In this document: piece by piece, positions 37,389 through 46,274 of the stretch
Layout of the letters: every line of letters starts with the position of its first letter
Numbering within the stretch: position 1 is the first letter of the stretch
From: Lachnospiraceae bacterium 3-1
GTDB taxonomy: Bacteria; Bacillota; Clostridia; Lachnospirales; Lachnospiraceae
DNA length: 64,000 bases
Reading direction: 5' to 3'
Assembly: GCA_000403255.2 (NCBI GenBank)
Contig: KE159582.1
Coordinates: forward strand, 87,313 to 151,312
Made by a program: the position numbers and the translations under genes
Notes under the pieces: model-generated
Databases searched by the model: none
What the model was told of the DNA's origin: nothing
What the model saw: the letters and a program-made list of their open reading frames with translations, nothing else

Positions 37389-38606
37389 ATGGAAAAGATT
37401 CAGATGAAAACACCATTGGTTGAAATGGATGGGGACGAGATGACACATATTTTATGGAAAATGATAAAAGAGGAATTGCTGATTCCTTTTATTGATTTGA
37501 AGACAGAGTATTATGATTTAGGACTTATATGCCGCAATGAAACGAACGATAAGGTAACGCTGGATTCGGCAGAGGCAACAAAGAAATATGGGGTGGCAGT
37601 GAAATGCGCAACCATTACCCCAAATGCGGCTCGCATGAAAGAATACCAGCTAAAAGAAATGTGGAAAAGCCCGAATGGGACAATCCGTGCAGCACTGGAC
37701 GGCACGGTTTTCCGTTCGCCGATTTTGGTAAGCGGGATTGAGCCGTGTGTGCGGAATTGGAAGAAGCCAATTACCATAGCAAGGCATGCTTATGGTGATG
37801 TCTATAAAGCAAGTGAGATGAAAATTCCCAAAGCTGGAAAGACGGAGTTGGTGTATACAGATGAATTCGGAAATGAGACAAGGGAGCTGCTCCATGATTT
37901 TACAGATGCGGGAATCATCCAGGGACAGCATAATACTAAGAAATCAATTGAAAGTTTTGCAAGAAGTTGTTTCAATTATGCGCTTGATGCCAGGCAGGAT
38001 CTGTGGTTTGCAACAAAAGATACAATATCAAAGAAATATGACCACACATTTAAAGATATTTTTCAATATATCTATGAAAAGGAATATGTTGAAAGATTTA
38101 AAGCAGCAGACATTGAATATTTTTATACGCTGATTGATGATGCCGTGGCGAGGGTAATGAAGTCAGAGGGCGGATTTATCTGGGCCTGCAAGAATTATGA
38201 CGGGGATGTGATGAGCGACATGGTATCCTCTGCATTTGGCTCATTGGCAATGATGACGTCCGTACTGGTTTCGCCGAAAGGGCATTTTGAGTATGAAGCT
38301 GCCCATGGCACGGTTCAGAGGCATTATTATAAGTGCCTGAAGGGGGAAGAAACTTCCACAAATTCTGTTGCAACAATATTTGCATGGACAGGGGCATTGC
38401 GTAAGAGAGGGGAATTAGACAGTATTGCCGAACTTGCAGGATTTGCAGATTTTCTGGAAAAAGCCTGTGTAGAAACGATTGAGAGCGGGAGGATGACAAA
38501 GGATCTGGCGCTTATCACAACGATTCCAAATCCTTCGGTTTTAAGCAGCATGGATTTTATAAAAGCAGTCAGAAAAACATTGGAGCAGGATATGGAAAAG
38601 GCTTAA
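37389..38606 (+). CDS. icd: NADP-dependent isocitrate dehydrogenase
   Basis: A 405-residue isocitrate dehydrogenase of the eukaryote-like type [20 protein letters not shown] at the start, [38 protein letters not shown] with the substrate-binding serine and arginines, and [27 protein letters not shown] with the metal-binding aspartates are all intact. [13 protein letters not shown] supports NADP use. ATG 37,389 is preferred because an earlier ATG is too close to AGGAGG. Product 2-oxoglutarate feeds glutamate, the likely substrate of the ligase operon downstream. Confidence 0.93.
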   Translation: MEKIQMKTPLVEMDGDEMTHILWKMIKEELLIPFIDLKTEYYDLGLICRNETNDKVTLDSAEATKKYGVAVKCATITPNAARMKEYQLKEMWKSPNGTIRAALDGTVFRSPILVSGIEPCVRNWKKPITIARHAYGDVYKASEMKIPKAGKTELVYTDEFGNETRELLHDFTDAGIIQGQHNTKKSIESFARSCFNYALDARQDLWFATKDTISKKYDHTFKDIFQYIYEKEYVERFKAADIEYFYTLIDDAVARVMKSEGGFIWACKNYDGDVMSDMVSSAFGSLAMMTSVLVSPKGHFEYEAAHGTVQRHYYKCLKGEETSTNSVATIFAWTGALRKRGELDSIAELAGFADFLEKACVETIESGRMTKDLALITTIPNPSVLSSMDFIKAVRKTLEQDMEKA

Positions 38607-38664
38607 AGCATAGGGTGAAGATGTTGTGCCGCCAAAGGGGATTTGCATATGGAGGTGTAGCGAA

Positions 38665-38913
38665 ATGACTACGGCATGGGTTATGTTAAAAACAATCAAG
38701 GAACTGCAGGATCTTGTTAATATTGTTTCCAATTATGGTTGTAGAATGGAATTGGTGGCCAGGCATCAGGTGATAAATGCAAAATCAATTATTGGAGTCC
38801 TTAGCATGGATATTACGAAACCGCTTGAACTCAGAATTTATGACGGTGGAAAAGATATAGAGGAAATTCTGCAACAGCTAAAAAAATATAGGATAGATGG
38901 GGTGGATTTTTAG
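38665..38913 (+). CDS. HPr-like protein without the catalytic histidine
   Basis: An 82-residue protein with the HPr fold pattern: VINAKSIIGVLSMD at residues 36-49 matches the segment around the regulatory Ser46 of HPr, and the C-terminal EEILQQLKKY is the last helix. Ser41 is the Ser46 equivalent. Where His15 should be, 31 residues earlier, there is Thr10 and no HARPA motif. It cannot carry PTS phosphate and is Crh-like in concept. The next gene encodes a Ser/Thr kinase and phosphatase, so Ser41 is an attractive substrate; this is inference. GGAGGTG precedes ATG 38,665. Confidence 0.75.
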   Translation: MTTAWVMLKTIKELQDLVNIVSNYGCRMELVARHQVINAKSIIGVLSMDITKPLELRIYDGGKDIEEILQQLKKYRIDGVDF

Positions 38914-39303
38914 ATGGAAATGTCAGACTGCTATTTGCCGAAGGGGCATGTCTTAAATCAGAGATATGAAGTATTTGACGTAATCGGGAGTGGCGGGTTT
39001 GGTATTACTTACCGGGCATTTGACCTTCTGCTGAACCGATTTGTGGCAGTAAAAGAATTTTTTATCATGCAGTGGATGGAACGCTGCAGGGATGGGAGGA
39101 AATGTAGGATTCGGCCATCCCTGCAGAAAAGCGGGAATAGGGCAGAAAGTTGCCGCATGAATTTCCACAGGGAAGCAAAAATTATGGAAAACCTGAAAAA
39201 TATCCCCTATTTATCAAGGATTCAGGAAAACTTTTCTGAAAACAATACGGAGTATATCGTAATGAAGCTGTTGGAGGGGGGAGAGCATGATGCATTATAC
39301 TAA
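38914..39303 (+). CDS. Ser/Thr kinase N-lobe (first part of a split kinase-PP2C gene)
   Basis: A 129-residue frame with the N-lobe of a Hanks-type kinase: glycine loop VIGSGGFGIT (about 24-32) and the ATP lysine in VAVKEFF (Lys47), then NFHREAKIMENL with the alpha-C glutamate. It runs up to YIVMKLLEGGEHDALY and stops. Removing one G from the six-G run at about 39,273-39,278 would join it directly to the following frame (LLEGESMMHYTKMHGK), giving a normal kinase. It starts directly after the HPr-like stop codon. Confidence 0.8.
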   Translation: MEMSDCYLPKGHVLNQRYEVFDVIGSGGFGITYRAFDLLLNRFVAVKEFFIMQWMERCRDGRKCRIRPSLQKSGNRAESCRMNFHREAKIMENLKNIPYLSRIQENFSENNTEYIVMKLLEGGEHDALY

Positions 39304-40567
39304 AATGCATGGGAAAATCCATCCGCAGAAACTTTTTCCAATGATAGAGCAGGTTTTGTTTGCTGTGGAGCAGACGCATGAGTGCGGTTTTATACATAGG
39401 GATATCAGCCCTGCTAACATGATTTGTACGAAGGATGGGGATTTGTATTTGATTGATTTCGGGGCAGCGACATCCTGTGATAGAAATTCGGAATTGTGGA
39501 ATGAGCAGGTTTTTAGCCATAAGGGGTTCGAGGCACCGGAACACTTGCTGTATAACAACCATGGAACTTGGACGGATATCTATTCTTTGTGTGCATCGGT
39601 TGTCTACCTTCTGACAGGAGAAGGGCTCCCAAGTGCAAAAGAAAGGGAAAAAGCCGACTGCATTCCGCAAATCCTTATGAGAAGCGGTCTTTCAGGAAGG
39701 CAGCAGAATATTTTAATGAAAGGATTGGCAATTGACAGCAGGCGGCGGTGCGCAAGCGCAAAAGAGCTTCGCATGGCACTATGCGGGGAAACAGTTAAAT
39801 TTGAAGATGTATGGGATGTGGCGTATACAGCCCGGACAGATATCGGCTCAAGAAAGATGAATCAGGATAATCTGATGGTGGATGGGCTGTTCTGCTATGA
39901 GGGGGAAGATTTCCGGAAAGCGGGACAAATTATCTGTATGCATGAGGAACTGCATATGGCTGCCGTGTGTGACGGCGTGGGAGGAGCCTGTCTGGGGGAA
40001 TTGGCGTCACGGGCTGCGGCACAGGCATTGATGCATTTTATGGAGCAATACCGTTACAGCCATAAGCTGCCGGAAAGGCTGATAGATGAATTGCTGGACC
40101 AGATGAATGAAAAGGTGGCCAGCCTTGGAAAGAAAATAGGAACTGTGGCAACCACGCTTTCTCTTTTGTTGTGGAAAGGGAATCATTATTGGGCGGTAAA
40201 TATAGGGGACAGTCCGATCTATCTGTTACGCAAACGGAAAATCAGCCGGCTGAGCGTTCCGCATACAAGAGCATACGCTCATTTCATGTCTGGCAGGCCA
40301 ATAGGCCGTTCTGATTGGCATGTTCTTATGAATTATCTTGGAAAAGAGAAAACGGCGGGAAGCCAGATGGCGGCAATCCGGCATGGGCATCTGCAGAAAG
40401 GGGATGTGTTTCTGATCTGTTCGGACGGAGTGACGGACCATTTGGATGAAGCGGGGTTGAAAAGATGCCTTTTAAAAGGAGGGGAGAAGGGTATGGAATC
40501 TATCTGGAAAGTTTTAAATTGCAAGGACAGTAACGATAACTGCAGTGCGGTTATTGTTTGCTTTTAA
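39287..40567 (+). CDS. Kinase C-lobe fused to PP2C phosphatase (second part of the split gene)
   Basis: A 426-residue frame. Residues 1-165 are the kinase C-lobe, with FIHRDISPANM (HRD) and LIDFGAA (DFG). Residues about 185-426 are a PP2C-type phosphatase with TDIGSRKMNQDN, AAVCDGVGG, GTVATTLSLLLW, CSDGVTD and a final DNCSAVIV, which carry the metal-binding aspartates. The 17-base overlap with the N-lobe frame and GGAGGGGGG before ATG 39,287 make separate translation possible, but a frameshift in the G run is equally likely. A kinase joined to its own phosphatase suggests reversible control of a nearby protein. Confidence 0.85.
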   Translation: MMHYTKMHGKIHPQKLFPMIEQVLFAVEQTHECGFIHRDISPANMICTKDGDLYLIDFGAATSCDRNSELWNEQVFSHKGFEAPEHLLYNNHGTWTDIYSLCASVVYLLTGEGLPSAKEREKADCIPQILMRSGLSGRQQNILMKGLAIDSRRRCASAKELRMALCGETVKFEDVWDVAYTARTDIGSRKMNQDNLMVDGLFCYEGEDFRKAGQIICMHEELHMAAVCDGVGGACLGELASRAAAQALMHFMEQYRYSHKLPERLIDELLDQMNEKVASLGKKIGTVATTLSLLLWKGNHYWAVNIGDSPIYLLRKRKISRLSVPHTRAYAHFMSGRPIGRSDWHVLMNYLGKEKTAGSQMAAIRHGHLQKGDVFLICSDGVTDHLDEAGLKRCLLKGGEKGMESIWKVLNCKDSNDNCSAVIVCF

Positions 40568-40608
40568 AATGCCGCTATTTTAGGTAACTGGGCCAGGAAA
40601 TAAAAAAC

Positions 40609-40686
40609 TTGACACACGGTTCGGAAAGGAATATACTGTACCTGATTTATGAACAAAGGCGTTCTGCAATAAGCAGGGCGCCTTTT
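40609..40686 (+). promoter_or_regulatory. Promoter and terminator-like leader of the ligase operon
   Basis: TTGACA (40,609-40,614) and TATACT (40,632-40,637), spacer 17. Eighteen bases downstream AAGGCG-TTCTGC pairs with GCAG-GGCGCCTT (40,655-40,685), followed by TTTT. The gene begins 37 bases later. The design matches that ahead of citrate synthase. Confidence 0.7.
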
Positions 40687-40722
40687 GGCATTCTATGAGA
40701 GAATTTGAAAGGAGGAACCGCC

Positions 40723-42042
40723 ATGGAGCAGCTGGAATTATTAAAGCACACAGATAAGATTAATGAACTGTTAGCACGCTATGGGGTGAAATTTGGAATC
40801 TATAAAAATAACGTATTCAAAGAACAGTTATTTCCATTTGATTCCATTCCAAGGATTATTGGGCATGAGGAATTCGGCCATTTGGAAAAAGGGTTAAGGC
40901 AGCGTGTTATGGCTTTAAATTTATTTTTAAAGGATATTTACAGTAAGAAACAGATCGTAAAGGATGGAATTGTCCCGGAGGATTTTATTTTTGCTTCCAG
41001 TGGGTATATGGCAGAATGCGAGGGAACAGTCCCGCCAAAAGGCATTTATTCCCATATATCCGGAATTGACCTTGTGAAAGGAAAAGATAATAACTGGTAC
41101 ATATTGGAAGACAATTTAAGAGTGCCTTCCGGGGCGTCCTATCCCATGATTGCAAGGGATTTGTGCAGAAGGAGCTCCCCGGATACCTTTCACAATTACA
41201 GGCTGGAGGACAACCGTAATTATGCGGAGCTGCTCCGAAGAGCGATGGATTATGTAAATCCGGGAGGGCATACAGTGATTTTGACGCCGGGAAGATATAA
41301 TGCCGCATATTTTGAACATTCCTATCTGGCGGAAAAGACAGGGGCGCATCTTGTCACAGGTTCTGAGCTGATGGCAGAAAATGACATCCTGTACTATATT
41401 TCTTCAGACGGAACAAGGGAAAAGGTGGGAGTTGTATACCGCAGAATATCAGATGAGTATCTGGACCCGATGAATTTTAACCCGGAATCCCTGATTGGCA
41501 TTCCACATATTTATGAGGTGTTCCGAAAAGGGAATGTGGCGCTCATGAATGCACCGGGAAATGGGGTGGCAGATGACAAGGGGATTTATTATTTTGTACC
41601 TAAGATGATTCGGTATTATTTAGAGGAAGAACCGGTTCTTAGCAATGCGCCGACATACCTGCCTTTTTATGAGGAGGATATGAAGTATGTTCTGGCCCAT
41701 TTTGATGATTTGGTATTAAAGGACGTAGCAGAGGCAGGAGGATATGGCGTTGTATTTGGCAATTCCATGACAAAGCAGCAGAAACAGGATTTTATTGCCC
41801 TGCTGCAAAGAGAGCCGAGAAGATTTATTGCACAGGAAGTGATTGATTTTCAGGATCTGGATATTGTGGACAATGGAGAAATTGTACCGAGAAAGGCAGA
41901 CCTGCGGGCATTTGTAGTGACGGCAGAGGAGCCGTTAGTCTGGAAAAGCGGGCTGACGAGATTTTCCAGAAATACCGATTCGTTCATCGTGAATTCATCA
42001 CAGGGAGGAGGTTTTAAAGACACATGGGTATTATATCAGTAG
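40723..42042 (+). CDS. Circularly permuted ATP-grasp ligase, type 2
   Basis: A 439-residue protein of the DUF404/DUF407-type circularly permuted ATP-grasp family, predicted to form amide or peptide bonds with ATP. Typical segments are RVMALNLFLKDIY near residue 65, WYILEDNLRVPSGASYPM at about 125-143, YFVPKMIRYYL, LKDVAEAGGYGVVFG (the glycine-rich ATP loop), and the final SSQGGGFKDTWVL. ATG 40,723 follows GGAGG. It overlaps the alpha-E gene by 19 bases. These proteins occur with alpha-E and transglutaminase partners in predicted peptide-tagging clusters; no substrate is proven. Confidence 0.9.
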   Translation: MEQLELLKHTDKINELLARYGVKFGIYKNNVFKEQLFPFDSIPRIIGHEEFGHLEKGLRQRVMALNLFLKDIYSKKQIVKDGIVPEDFIFASSGYMAECEGTVPPKGIYSHISGIDLVKGKDNNWYILEDNLRVPSGASYPMIARDLCRRSSPDTFHNYRLEDNRNYAELLRRAMDYVNPGGHTVILTPGRYNAAYFEHSYLAEKTGAHLVTGSELMAENDILYYISSDGTREKVGVVYRRISDEYLDPMNFNPESLIGIPHIYEVFRKGNVALMNAPGNGVADDKGIYYFVPKMIRYYLEEEPVLSNAPTYLPFYEEDMKYVLAHFDDLVLKDVAEAGGYGVVFGNSMTKQQKQDFIALLQREPRRFIAQEVIDFQDLDIVDNGEIVPRKADLRAFVVTAEEPLVWKSGLTRFSRNTDSFIVNSSQGGGFKDTWVLYQ

Positions 42043-42686
42043 AACAGGCGGATCATTTATTTTGGCTGGGAAGGTATACGGAGCGTGTATACACGACACT
42101 TCGTCTTTATTTCCCAAGTTATGACAGCATGATTGATGAAACAGTTGACAGTTATCAGGCATTTTGCGAATCCATTGATATTCCGGACGTTTACTCATCG
42201 AAGGAAGACTTTTTGAGACGTTATCCCTTTGATGCGGATAATCCGGATTCGATTATAAGTAATTTGAACCGGGCATATGACAATGCCATTGTACTTAGGG
42301 AAAGTATTGGATCAGAGGCGCTCTCTTATATTCAGCTTGCGATCTATGACATGAATAAAGCGGCGGCGAGCAGTTCCCCGATGATAGAGCTGCAGTATCT
42401 TATGGATCATATTTTATCATTCTGGGGAATTGCAGACGACCAGATTGATTCTGAACAGGTACGGAACATGATTAAGGCCGGAAAACGGATTGAGCGTATT
42501 GATATGTATGCACGGCTGAAAGTATCAAGGGAGGAACTGATAAGAGAAGTATGCCGCATGATTCCAAGGGTGGAAAGAAGCGGGCTGGTTTATGATAAGG
42601 CAAGGCTGGAGCAGATGAAAAGCCTTGTGGAAAATCCTGATTTGGATTACTATAAGATTGTATCTAATGTTGAAGCAATTATATAG
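42024..42686 (+). CDS. Alpha-E domain protein
   Basis: A 220-residue, all-helical protein of the alpha-E (DUF403) family, the standard partner of type 2 ATP-grasp proteins. The family start GIISVEQADHLFWLGRYTERVYTTLR is clear. At 220 residues it is shorter than the usual 300 or so, and the C-terminal helices seem reduced. It overlaps the ATP-grasp gene by 19 bases, so coupled translation and a complex are likely. Confidence 0.9.
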   Translation: MGIISVEQADHLFWLGRYTERVYTTLRLYFPSYDSMIDETVDSYQAFCESIDIPDVYSSKEDFLRRYPFDADNPDSIISNLNRAYDNAIVLRESIGSEALSYIQLAIYDMNKAAASSSPMIELQYLMDHILSFWGIADDQIDSEQVRNMIKAGKRIERIDMYARLKVSREELIREVCRMIPRVERSGLVYDKARLEQMKSLVENPDLDYYKIVSNVEAII

Positions 42687-42712
42687 TAATATGACAAGTT
42701 AGGAGTGATTTG

Positions 42713-43501
42713 GTGTCAGTATTGCACTTTGAGTATAAGATGGAAATAAAGTATGAGGAATATGTCGGCAGGTGTTATTTTACAATTAAGTGTATTCCAA
42801 AGGAAGATGCAAGGCAGCATTTACTAGGACTTGAGCTTTCTGTACTGCCTGAAACGGCATATTCCTGGGGAGAGGATTCTTTTGGAAACAGGCAGATATA
42901 TGGCTGTGAGACAGAGCCCCATAACCAGTTTGTGTTTCATGCCGTTGGGGATGTGGAAATCCTTCAGACAGATTACGAAGAGGAGGCAGGGGATGAAATG
43001 ACTGGTATTTTCTGTGTTCCCTATGGAAAGTGTGTACCCGGTTTTGGACTTTCGGAATATTATAAATCTCAGGATTTTTCAGGGTGTAAAAGCCATTATG
43101 AAATATGTATGGCGCTGATGCATAGTTTGTATCGGGATTTTTCCTATGTGCCGGGAGCTACTCAGGTGGGCACTACGGCGGATGAGGCCTGGGAGCTGAG
43201 CAGAGGCGTCTGCCAGGATTATGCACATATTTATATTACACTGCTTCGGATGGCGGGAATCCCCGCCCGGTATGTATGCGGGCTGATTATCGGCGAGGGT
43301 GCAAGCCATGCATGGGCAGAGGCGCTTTGCGGCGATCGGTGGATAGCATTTGACCCGACAAATGATTGTCTGGTATTAGACCATTATATAAAGCTTGGTC
43401 ATGGCAGGGATGCAGCAGACTGTGCAATTAACCGCGGTCTTATGTGGAATGGCGGGGCGCAGTCTCAGACGATATCTGTTCTGGTGGAAAAATGTGAATG
43501 A
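42713..43501 (+). CDS. Transglutaminase-like cysteine protein
   Basis: A 262-residue protein with a beta-rich N-terminal half (the bacterial transglutaminase N domain) and a papain-like C-terminal domain. The triad is visible: Cys in LSRGVCQDYAHIYITLLRMAG, His in GASHAWAEAL and Asp in IAFDPTND. It starts at GTG 42,713, after GGAG. Enzymes of this group can cleave or transfer amide bonds and accompany ATP-grasp/alpha-E pairs, perhaps editing or removing the conjugate. Confidence 0.9.
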   Translation: MSVLHFEYKMEIKYEEYVGRCYFTIKCIPKEDARQHLLGLELSVLPETAYSWGEDSFGNRQIYGCETEPHNQFVFHAVGDVEILQTDYEEEAGDEMTGIFCVPYGKCVPGFGLSEYYKSQDFSGCKSHYEICMALMHSLYRDFSYVPGATQVGTTADEAWELSRGVCQDYAHIYITLLRMAGIPARYVCGLIIGEGASHAWAEALCGDRWIAFDPTNDCLVLDHYIKLGHGRDAADCAINRGLMWNGGAQSQTISVLVEKCE

Positions 43502-43517
43502 GAAAGGAAAGAATAAC

Positions 43518-44468
43518 ATGATAAAGACGATAGCATCAGTGGGGCTGCCTGTGGACGAGGTATTGGAAATCAGGAAAAACCGCATTATGCCGGAGAATCC
43601 TACAGACGATATGAAGCGCATTAGTATTGTCACGGGTATTCACGGAGATGAACTGGAGGGGCAGTATGTATGTTTTGAACTGCAGCGGCGTATCGAACAG
43701 GACAAAGGACGTCTGGCAGGAATTGTAGATATTTATCCGGCAATGAATCCTCTGGGAATTGATTCTATTACCAGGGGAATTCCGGCATTTGATCTGGATA
43801 TGAACCGTCTGTTTCCGGGAGATATTGACGGAAGTATGATGGAACACGTAGTCGCCCGGATTATGGAGGATGTGGCAGGCTCGGACTGTGTGCTTGATAT
43901 TCATGCCAGCAATATTTATCTGACAGAGATACCGCAGATCCGTATTAATGAGCTGCATCAGGATATTCTTGTGCCAATGGCAGAGGAGGCTAATGTTGAT
44001 TTTATATGGGTACATGGAGCCAGCACAGTGCTGGAATCTACCTTTGCATACAGCCTGAACCATATTGGGACTCCGGTGCTGGTAGTAGAAATGGGGGTAG
44101 GAATGCGCATCACGCAGGAGTATGGGAACCAGATGGTGGACGGAATCTTTCATTTGATGAAAAAGATGGGAATTTGGAAGAGAGAAGTAAAACCGGTAAG
44201 AAAACCAATTATTTCACGAAATCCTGCGGACGTCTGTTATCTGAACGCAAGTGTTGGCGGCGTGTTTATTCCGGCGGTGCAGCATGGCGCAAAACTGAAA
44301 AAAGATGAAATCGTAGGACGGATTGTAGATCCGCTGTGTGGAAAGATATTAGATGAGGTGCAGGCTCCTGAGGACGGCATGTTATTTACCATAAGAGATT
44401 ATCCGATTGTAGTGGAAGGTTCTCTTATGGGGCGATTGCTGAAAAAGGAGGTATGCGGTTATGAATAA
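43518..44468 (+). CDS. AstE/AspA-type M14 metallohydrolase
   Basis: A 316-residue zinc amidohydrolase of the succinylglutamate desuccinylase/aspartoacylase family. Zinc ligands His42 and Glu45 lie in VTGIHGDELEG and His129 in VLDIHAS. The substrate-binding NPLG and DMNRLFPG segments follow, and the C-terminal beta domain has VQAPEDGMLF. It should hydrolyse an N-acyl amino acid or a small peptide, probably linked to glutamate. It overlaps the next, degenerate paralogue by eight bases. Confidence 0.88.
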   Translation: MIKTIASVGLPVDEVLEIRKNRIMPENPTDDMKRISIVTGIHGDELEGQYVCFELQRRIEQDKGRLAGIVDIYPAMNPLGIDSITRGIPAFDLDMNRLFPGDIDGSMMEHVVARIMEDVAGSDCVLDIHASNIYLTEIPQIRINELHQDILVPMAEEANVDFIWVHGASTVLESTFAYSLNHIGTPVLVVEMGVGMRITQEYGNQMVDGIFHLMKKMGIWKREVKPVRKPIISRNPADVCYLNASVGGVFIPAVQHGAKLKKDEIVGRIVDPLCGKILDEVQAPEDGMLFTIRDYPIVVEGSLMGRLLKKEVCGYE

Positions 44469-45390
44469 AAGAGTGGTTTATGAAATGAGGGGGTTGTATA
44501 GGGATACATTCCGTGTAAAAGGATATGAGTTTGGGACAGGAAAAAAGTCAGTCTGTATTGTGGGGAGTTCCAGGGGAAATGAAGTGCAGCAGCTGTACTG
44601 CTGTTCCAGGCTGGTAAAGAAAATGAAGCAGCTTGAGGAAGAGGGACGGATTGCAGATGGCATTAAGATATTAATCCTGCCTTCTATCAATCCGTATTCC
44701 ATGAATATACAGAAAAGGTTCTGGTCAACCGATAATACGGATATTAACAGAATGTTTCCAGGATATAATCTGGGGGAAACTACCCAGAGAATTGCAGACG
44801 GTGTTTTTCAGGAGATTTCAGAGTATCAGTTTGGTATTCAGTTTACATCTTTTTACATGCCGGGGGATTTTGTGCCACATGTGCGGCTGATGGCTGAGGG
44901 ATTCAGTGATCCTGAGACAGCAAAGCAGTTTGGGCTCCCTTATGTGATTATCCGCAGAGTAAGGCCTTATGATACGGCCACGTTAAACTATAACTGGCAG
45001 GTGTGGGAGACACAGGCATTTTCGCTATATACGTCTACCACATCCCGGATAGATCCGAATAGTGCAGGCCAGGCGGTTCTGGCAGTGATGAATTTTTTGT
45101 CAGGGCAGGGGATGATAAAATACAATGTCCCGGACCGTATAGATTCAAAGGTTGTGCATGATGAGGAAGTGTTTTTAATAAAAACGGCAAAGTCCGGTAT
45201 TTTTGAGCCAATGGTAAAGGCAGGAGAGGAAGTAGAGACCGGGCAGCCGCTGGCAAATATTTTAAATCCATATGAGGGCGATATCCTTGAAACGCTTTAT
45301 GCCCCTGCTAACAGGGTTGCCTTTTTTGTGCATAATGAACCTTTGACATACGCAAATACTGCGGTAATAAAGTTAATAGAAAAGTATTGA
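44461..45390 (+). CDS. AstE/AspA-like paralogue without zinc histidines
   Basis: A 309-residue paralogue of the preceding enzyme with the same order of motifs, including NPYSMNIQKRF, DNTDINRMFPG and the C-terminal biotinyl-like SGIFEPMVKAGEEVETGQPLA. The first zinc histidine is replaced by Arg38 (SSRGNE, with Glu41 kept). The second is replaced in GIQFTS, where Phe128 stands at the histidine place. It is therefore unlikely to be a zinc hydrolase and may be a regulatory or substrate-binding subunit for its neighbour. Confidence 0.82.
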   Translation: MNKRVVYEMRGLYRDTFRVKGYEFGTGKKSVCIVGSSRGNEVQQLYCCSRLVKKMKQLEEEGRIADGIKILILPSINPYSMNIQKRFWSTDNTDINRMFPGYNLGETTQRIADGVFQEISEYQFGIQFTSFYMPGDFVPHVRLMAEGFSDPETAKQFGLPYVIIRRVRPYDTATLNYNWQVWETQAFSLYTSTTSRIDPNSAGQAVLAVMNFLSGQGMIKYNVPDRIDSKVVHDEEVFLIKTAKSGIFEPMVKAGEEVETGQPLANILNPYEGDILETLYAPANRVAFFVHNEPLTYANTAVIKLIEKY

Positions 45391-45439
45391 TATGGTGAAA
45401 TATCAGAGATATGAACAATCATTGTTTTGGAGGATGCTT

Positions 45440-46150
45440 ATGAAGAAACCAATCATAGGGATTGTTCCGCTGGTAGATATAGAACGGGAAAGTTATTGGA
45501 TGCTGCCGGGGTACATGAAGGGGATTGAACAGGCGGGGGGAATTCCGCTTATGCTGCCATTAACAACAGATGAAGAAAATTTACAACAGCTGGCAGATGA
45601 AATGGATGGTTTTTTATATGCTGGCGGGCAGGACATTTCTCCTGGTATGTATGCACAGAAGCGTTCCCAGATGTGTGGGCAGTGTTGTCGTGAGAGGGAC
45701 GAAATGGAAGCAATATTATTTCGTATGGTATATGAGCAGGATAAACCACTTTTGGGAATATGCCGGGGAATACAATACATCAATGTAGTCATGGGAGGAA
45801 CGTTATACCAGGATTTGTCGTCAGAACATCCCTCTGACACGGAACATTACCAGATGCCGCCATATGATGTGCCAGTGCATTCTGTAAAAATCATAGGAGA
45901 TAGCCCATTGTACAAGTTGTTGAACAAGGAAACTCTTATGGTCAATAGTTATCATCATCAGGCAATTTGCAAACTGGCGCCCAAAGTATCTGCCATGGCA
46001 GTTTCAGAAGATGGTTTGATTGAGGCAGTATGTGTGCCAAAGAAAAGATTTATCTGGGGTATGCAGTGGCATCCGGAACTTTCTTGGTTAGTGGATGAAA
46101 ACAGCGGAAAGATTTTTTCGGAGTTTATTATGAAAGCAGGAGAAAAGTAG
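45440..46150 (+). CDS. Class I glutamine amidotransferase-like gamma-glutamyl hydrolase
   Basis: A 236-residue PuuD-like hydrolase. The nucleophilic cysteine is in LLGICRGIQYIN, preceded by GFLYAGGQDISP, and the His-Glu pair lies in WGMQWHPELSW. Relatives cleave gamma-glutamyl amides. ATG 45,440 follows TTGGAGG. As the last gene of the ATP-grasp operon it could remove a gamma-glutamyl group, matching the idea that the operon builds and trims glutamate conjugates. Confidence 0.88.
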   Translation: MKKPIIGIVPLVDIERESYWMLPGYMKGIEQAGGIPLMLPLTTDEENLQQLADEMDGFLYAGGQDISPGMYAQKRSQMCGQCCRERDEMEAILFRMVYEQDKPLLGICRGIQYINVVMGGTLYQDLSSEHPSDTEHYQMPPYDVPVHSVKIIGDSPLYKLLNKETLMVNSYHHQAICKLAPKVSAMAVSEDGLIEAVCVPKKRFIWGMQWHPELSWLVDENSGKIFSEFIMKAGEK

Positions 46151-46274
46151 CAATATGAATGCGAATACTCTTAAAATGGCTCACCATGTGAAGCGTTTTT
46201 TCCGTCTTATATATAGCTTTCAAAAATATATTAACCCCTATGGGGGCTTGTGGAGAATTTCTTATGGCACTACT

